Source: Aliagarivorans marinus DSM 23064
GTDB lineage: Bacteria > Pseudomonadota > Gammaproteobacteria > Enterobacterales > Celerinatantimonadaceae
Direction: 5' to 3'
Assembly: GCF_000429485.1 (NCBI RefSeq)
Contig: NZ_KE386907.1
Location: 505,096-569,095 of the forward strand
Length of the DNA: 64,000 nt
Position 1 is the first letter of the stretch; each line of letters begins with the position of its first letter. Shown here in pieces: positions 61,101-64,000 of this stretch. The position numbers were made by a program, and so were the translations under genes. Under the pieces are notes generated by a model. It was not told the origin of the DNA, did not search any database, and was given only the letters and a program-made list of their open reading frames with translations.

Positions 61101-61336
61101 TGCTGCAAGACGCGCAGCTGCCTGAGCTGGCCATGCACTGCCACCGCCTCAAAGGCGTGACCGCCTACCTAGGGGCAGAGTCGCTATCGGAGCAAGCCTT
61201 TTGCTTAGAGAAGCTGGCCAAGGCCAGCGAGCAAGCAGAACTTGAACAAGCCATGCCGGGCTTTATCGAAAACCTCGCGGCGCTGGCCAGCGAGGTTCAT
61301 ACCTGGCACCAACAGCTAGAAGCACAGCAGGGCTGA
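58112..61336 (+). CDS. BvgS/VieS-like hybrid sensor kinase with two SBP domains, REC and Hpt
   Basis: A 1074-residue hybrid kinase. Signal peptide to about residue 24 (SPAQAEE). Two periplasmic solute-binding (SBP_bac_3) domains lie at about 30-255 and 268-500 (second: YSDGGYPPYIFDGPTGPRGYAID). A membrane helix (about 512-530) is followed by a coiled-coil linker, HisKA with H573 (SHEIRTPMNGVLGMAEAL), HATPase (NLMSNAVKFTNQG, FGGTGLGLSICRELI), a receiver with D867 (LILSDCHMPEMNGYE) and a C-terminal Hpt with H1011 (HRLKGVTAYLG). No PAS domain is seen. The start is GTG 58112 after AGGAC. It lies 2 bases before the next gene. Confidence 0.93.
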   Translation: MSNPIRWCCLIMVCLLAYSPAQAEEDSSSARTSYRIALPALDRQYQTDDSPYQSTLNFLRSFWQGWARSQQRQAEFVMLSREQAEKQLLLGEIDLYAGAFVSETPSDHVLYSIPYIRLNTAAYRRVGEQSSNVRVAVHSLDTVHFGPSRSSSLLISNFSNLNQLLFDDTRFNYIYSWSPWLLEQSLFAKQLSGQYILEPDEARPLYVRVMVGQQQRPLLKDINQYLRSYPADQASSLWELTGAGEGDYLELLLGNYLPSLPRAMEDYLIDIPYVVAAYSDGGYPPYIFDGPTGPRGYAIDLMEQLAESIGFEARYRRYPSFQSSLDALSQQQVELRLLINQTEQRQQTMLFTQPLQQPAGYSIVSRRDAAYSALSDLRGKSLAALRGYYENELFTQQISGVNLVMVDRVEQALNLVAEGSVDAFVGNTLPISYQVNRLGLYNLSVLRAKDFPTALPFFIAISQGEPMLKSLLDQALNDIPEQRIEDLHSKWQPNFSETLEQYKLEALYRRIAQLGVALIVLMVVLIYWQRKVNRRRKLEQAKLNKALQDAHQSRAEAERLGNAKADFLARMSHEIRTPMNGVLGMAEALSFTDLSKQQGELLQVLNQSANNLMALLNDVLDFSKMDAQQLTLEQVTFELDWLVQSTIDNSQYLLGDKDVAIHKHLDSGLSSHYLGDPTRLLQVFNNLMSNAVKFTNQGSISICVHLLEEPADDATQHHLQVDVQDSGIGIAPERLEALFSPFVQAEAATTREFGGTGLGLSICRELIEAMGGKIEVHSEPGQGSLFSVHLQLAPSTSNIVQHPLPSNAIVEATHNDLRVLLVEDHAINRLVLSSQLQRLGIEADMAETGKQALLRCEDQDYDLILSDCHMPEMNGYELARIISAKRSGEHPLLVAITAEAQTDAKEKCLEAGFDDYLAKPCPITVLQDKLQELGLIEVASEVGPSELEGSASQTTQPALLNRQTVRDLSGGSSEIIIEVLSVYLNQYQQDVDALSALLQDAQLPELAMHCHRLKGVTAYLGAESLSEQAFCLEKLAKASEQAELEQAMPGFIENLAALASEVHTWHQQLEAQQG

Positions 61337-61338
61337 AC

Positions 61339-62751
61339 ATGAAGTTATTCGGTTCAGGAACGCGCAAAGTGATCGTAATGCTGGTACTGGCCTATCTGGC
61401 GCTACTGCCTTTTATGCTGTTGCGCCAAGATACCCTGCAGAGCCAACAGCAAGACTGGGAGCAGCGTTATGCGCTTAGCCAGGCGCAAGCGGCGGTCAAA
61501 CTGCTGCAAGGTCGAGTCCAGCAGCTAGACGAGCAAGCCGAAGTGTTAACCACCCTGTTAAAAACGCTTCAGCAGAGTCAGGCCTTTAAACCGGCTGATT
61601 TTGTGCACTACTTAGATGAGACGGTGGCGCAGTTCCCGTTTACCGGCCTACACATTGCGGCAGTCAATCAACCCACCTGGTTTCATAGCAGCCGTAATCC
61701 CTTCGCCGACGAGTTAGCCACACTGTTTGCCGATGACCTGCAGGCGGTCAACGCCCTAGGCAAGAATCATGGCTATATTGCAGGCCACGGCCAGCTGCTG
61801 ATCTACAGCCAGATACTCCTTCCCGCCGATGATGCTGGCGAGCATGCCAGTGCAGTGCTGACGCTCTATCAGCAGGTGAACAAGCAGACCTTGGATGGCA
61901 TCGATAACATTGGAGCGTTTAACCTGCAGCTGCATGTCTCAGCAATGCCCCAGCAGTTTAGCCAATACCCCATCGGCAGCGCCGAACTACAGCTTCTACT
62001 GGGTGAGCTGAACGCGAATCGAACCACCTTAGAGGTCAAGTTTAGCCTGCTTGATGAGCAAGCTCGCCCACTGCCATGGCGTTTTACTCTGCTCACCCAT
62101 AACCACGTCCCCGCCTTAAAACTAAGTTGGGATAGCTGGAGCTTTTTGCTGTTTAGCTTGCTGCTGGTCTCGGTATTTTTCTACTCGATGATTAGCCTGC
62201 ACTTCAGCCGACCGATCCGCCAACTTATCCAGCGGCTGCGCCAGGGCGATACCGCCCAAGAGCTGGACCTTAACCTTAAATCCACCCAGCAACGTGACGA
62301 TGAGCTCGGCCAGTTAACCCGCGAACTGTTGCGGCTTCAGGCCAATGGCTTAGCCCAGCGGCAGTTTGCCGACCTATTGGTGGAGAGCATCGGTGAGGCC
62401 ATCTTCACCATCGATAAACAGGGTCTTATCTGCTTTGCCAATCCAGTGGCCGAGCACTGGGTGGGACGCAGCAATCAACAGCTGCAAAACAGCAAACTGA
62501 GCTTTGTTCTCGGCCAAAAGCTGCAGCCAGGCCACCAACTGCCGAAACTGTTACACCGGCTTGTTGAGCAGCAGCAAGGCATTCGCAGCAAGGTGAAGCT
62601 TATCCACCATGGCACCGAGAGCCGAATTGAGTTGCAAGGATTCCCCATCGCCTTTCCGCAAGAGCGACACGCGGCCATCTTGCTATTGCGCCTGCCTCCG
62701 GGTGCGGCGAAAGCCCCGCTGACCGAGCCGGAACAGCAACAAGGCGAATAA
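61339..62751 (+). CDS. HAMP-PAS membrane protein lacking any output domain
   Basis: A 470-residue protein. A helix at about 10-28, a periplasmic region of about 230 residues, a second helix near 270-290 (FLLFSLLLVSVFFYSMI) and a HAMP (RPIRQLIQRLRQGDTAQEL) lead to a PAS-like domain from about 345 (FADLLVESIGEAIFTIDKQG). The protein then ends without kinase, GGDEF or other output part. It follows the hybrid kinase by 2 bases and is surely co-transcribed. It may pass a second signal to the kinase through protein contact. Its last 69 bases overlap antisense with the EamA gene. Confidence 0.8.
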   Translation: MKLFGSGTRKVIVMLVLAYLALLPFMLLRQDTLQSQQQDWEQRYALSQAQAAVKLLQGRVQQLDEQAEVLTTLLKTLQQSQAFKPADFVHYLDETVAQFPFTGLHIAAVNQPTWFHSSRNPFADELATLFADDLQAVNALGKNHGYIAGHGQLLIYSQILLPADDAGEHASAVLTLYQQVNKQTLDGIDNIGAFNLQLHVSAMPQQFSQYPIGSAELQLLLGELNANRTTLEVKFSLLDEQARPLPWRFTLLTHNHVPALKLSWDSWSFLLFSLLLVSVFFYSMISLHFSRPIRQLIQRLRQGDTAQELDLNLKSTQQRDDELGQLTRELLRLQANGLAQRQFADLLVESIGEAIFTIDKQGLICFANPVAEHWVGRSNQQLQNSKLSFVLGQKLQPGHQLPKLLHRLVEQQQGIRSKVKLIHHGTESRIELQGFPIAFPQERHAAILLLRLPPGAAKAPLTEPEQQQGE

Positions 62752-63567
62752 TATTAGACTGCAGCCTGCCAGCTTGGATAACGACAACTGCTCCTGATAC
62801 AGCAGTACACTGAGGATCACCGTCCAAACTGGCTCCAGCAACATCAAGATAGCCGCCGACTCAGCGGGTAACAGGCTCTGTGAGCGAGTTTGAAAAAAAT
62901 AGCGCAGGCTGGTGGCCACCAAGGCGCTTATCCCAACCCAGTACCAGGTGATGGTAGGAATCTGCTCGGGCACCTGCTCAGTGAGCAGGGACAAGCATGA
63001 GGCGATCAGCCCCACCATCAGCAGCTGCACACAGCTTAAGGCCAAGATCGGCACGCTGCGCGCCAAGCGGCTGTTGAACAAGAAATGAAAGGCAAGCCCT
63101 AAGGATGCCGCCAAAAACAGCAGCAGATGCAACGACTGCTGCCAGCCGCCCTGAAGGTTTAGCAAGGCCAAGCCGGTAACGGCCAACACCAGCGACAACC
63201 AAAACACCCTGGCGGGCCGCCGGCCAAATAACAACCAGCTAAGCAAGGGCACAAACAGCATCGACAGGCTCATAATAAATGCGCCTTCACCTAGGCTGTT
63301 GCTAACCGCTACTCCGCTAATCCACAGCGATAACGTGATACCCAGTACGCACCCTACCACCGCGGCCCGCCCCAATTGCTTAAGCGACAGCCTGCGCAAA
63401 TCTGCCAAACAAAACGGCACCATTAGCAAAGAGGCCGCAACAAAGCGCAGCCCAATAAAGCTGAATGGCGGAATACCCGCAATGGCCTCTTTGGAGAAAA
63501 CCCAGCCAGAGGCGGCCAGCACGGTAGTGAACACCATTAGAAGCTCACCACGTAAGTTTTTCGGCAT
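62683..63567 (-). CDS. EamA/DMT family transporter
   Basis: A 294-residue drug/metabolite transporter with ten predicted helices in two EamA repeats (second: VLEPVWTVILSVLLYQE-like segment, here EPVWTVILSVLLYQEQL). It starts KNLRGELLMVFTTVLAASGWVFSKEA, shown in part. Members export amino acids, nucleobases or metabolites. The 3' end overlaps the HAMP-PAS gene by 69 bases on the opposite strand; the basic tail (GQRGFRRTRRQAQ) lies in that overlap. Confidence 0.87.
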   Translation of the reverse strand: MPKNLRGELLMVFTTVLAASGWVFSKEAIAGIPPFSFIGLRFVAASLLMVPFCLADLRRLSLKQLGRAAVVGCVLGITLSLWISGVAVSNSLGEGAFIMSLSMLFVPLLSWLLFGRRPARVFWLSLVLAVTGLALLNLQGGWQQSLHLLLFLAASLGLAFHFLFNSRLARSVPILALSCVQLLMVGLIASCLSLLTEQVPEQIPTITWYWVGISALVATSLRYFFQTRSQSLLPAESAAILMLLEPVWTVILSVLLYQEQLSLSKLAGCSLILFALLLFRLGQRGFRRTRRQAQ

Positions 63568-63795
63568 AGTGACTCGACGTTAGTAATACAACAGGGGGAT
63601 TCGAGCGGCATTCTATGCCCTTTCAGCAGCCAGCACCATGGGTATTTCGCAGTATTCACTGCCTTCAATAACTGTTGAGAAAATCACCCACAGCACTTCA
63701 ACCCGCTCAAAAGTCAGCGCATAATCGGCCCCTCTTGCCACAGACGCAGTCTTTGGTAGTGAGTATTTGGTTTCACGTTTAGGGATAAACACACT

Positions 63796-64000
63796 ATGGT
63801 CGACTACCAGCAGCGCCTGAGGCCGGTACTTCGTTATCTGGAAGCAAACTTCGCTAGCCCAGCCAAGCTTGAAGACATCGCCGCCATGGCCTACCTCTCA
63901 CCGTATCACTTCCACCGGGTGTTTAAAGCCAGCGTGGGTGAGCCGCTCAACAGCTATGTGCGCCGGCTGCGCTTAGAGGCCGCAGCCCATGCGCTGTTCT
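63796..64000 (+). CDS. AraC family regulator, 5' part only
   Basis: The first 68 codons of a gene running out of the window. It begins MVDYQQRLRPVLRYLEAN, followed by the first helix-turn-helix (LEDIAAMAYLSPYHFHRVF) and the start of the second (VRRLRLEAAAHALF). This is the N-terminal-HTH layout of the AraC/GyrI-like group (as in Rob or SoxS-like proteins with a C-terminal small-molecule domain). The ATG at 63796 is preceded by AGGGAT. It is divergent from the EamA transporter and may regulate it. Confidence 0.85.
   Translation, partial: MVDYQQRLRPVLRYLEANFASPAKLEDIAAMAYLSPYHFHRVFKASVGEPLNSYVRRLRLEAAAHALF

Noticed and set aside
1-64000. CRISPR arrays, prophage, rRNA or tRNA genes
   Set aside because: No regularly spaced direct repeats, phage structural genes, transposases or RNA-gene signatures were recognised; a tRNAscan or Rfam search would settle the RNA genes.

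Overview
The window is one contiguous stretch of a Gammaproteobacterium chromosome, probably a marine or estuarine member of the Alteromonadales or a neighbouring order. This rests on rdgC, the trhP-yfhL pair, ppnP, galU, a BCCT carrier, a signalling set resembling Vibrio vieSAB, and secreted cellulases with CBM2 and PKD modules. The genus cannot be fixed from sequence alone. No rRNA, tRNA, CRISPR, prophage or transposase gene was seen.

Layout. 1-1434: the end of a sugar-phosphoglycerate phosphatase gene overlapping a glucosyl-3-phosphoglycerate synthase. 1682-8627: a large lipoprotein, a decayed Fn3-like gene, a ClbS/DfsB protein, a P-loop kinase, a diguanylate cyclase and a lipoprotein alkaline phosphatase. 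9001-12503: three SPFH (HflK/HflC-like) genes, the first fused to a complete cation diffusion facilitator. 12692-16111: a CWC protein, a GH13_18 phosphorylase, a MITE-like element and galU. 16246-21221: sbcDC. 21714-22943: a GH45 cellulase. 23210-26819: small accessory genes, one of them broken by a stop codon. 27051-35211: a BCCT transporter, small membrane and lipoprotein genes, AhpD-like/AraC/VOC genes, a lipocalin and a large unknown membrane protein. 35315-37590: a promoter, purine riboswitch, NCS2 permease and xpt-like gene. 38188-40689: a GH6 cellulase. 40796-45854: a TolB-like protein, GNAT, rdgC, trhP and yfhL. 45939-50949: a LysR gene divergent from an OMP/DUF1254 operon, then SGNH hydrolase, acetyltransferase and HAD genes. 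51119-52265: MliC and DUF2239, the latter behind a promoter carrying three identical palindromes. 52324-62751: REC-EAL, REC-helical-repeat, NIT chemoreceptor, ppnP, a BvgS/VieS-like hybrid kinase and a HAMP-PAS protein. 62683-64000: an EamA exporter and the start of an AraC regulator.

How the genes fit together. The phosphatase and synthase would make glucosylglycerate from UDP-glucose (supplied by GalU) and 3-phosphoglycerate. The GH13_18 phosphorylase could break it down again. With the BCCT carrier this points to osmoadaptation. GH45 and GH6, both carrying CBM2, form an endo/exo cellulase pair. The purine genes form a riboswitch-controlled salvage operon. The 52-63 kb block is a c-di-GMP phosphorelay with the parts of VieS, VieA and VieB in a different order. 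The most unusual locus is the CDF-SPFH fusion operon, which may couple metal transport to a membrane scaffold.
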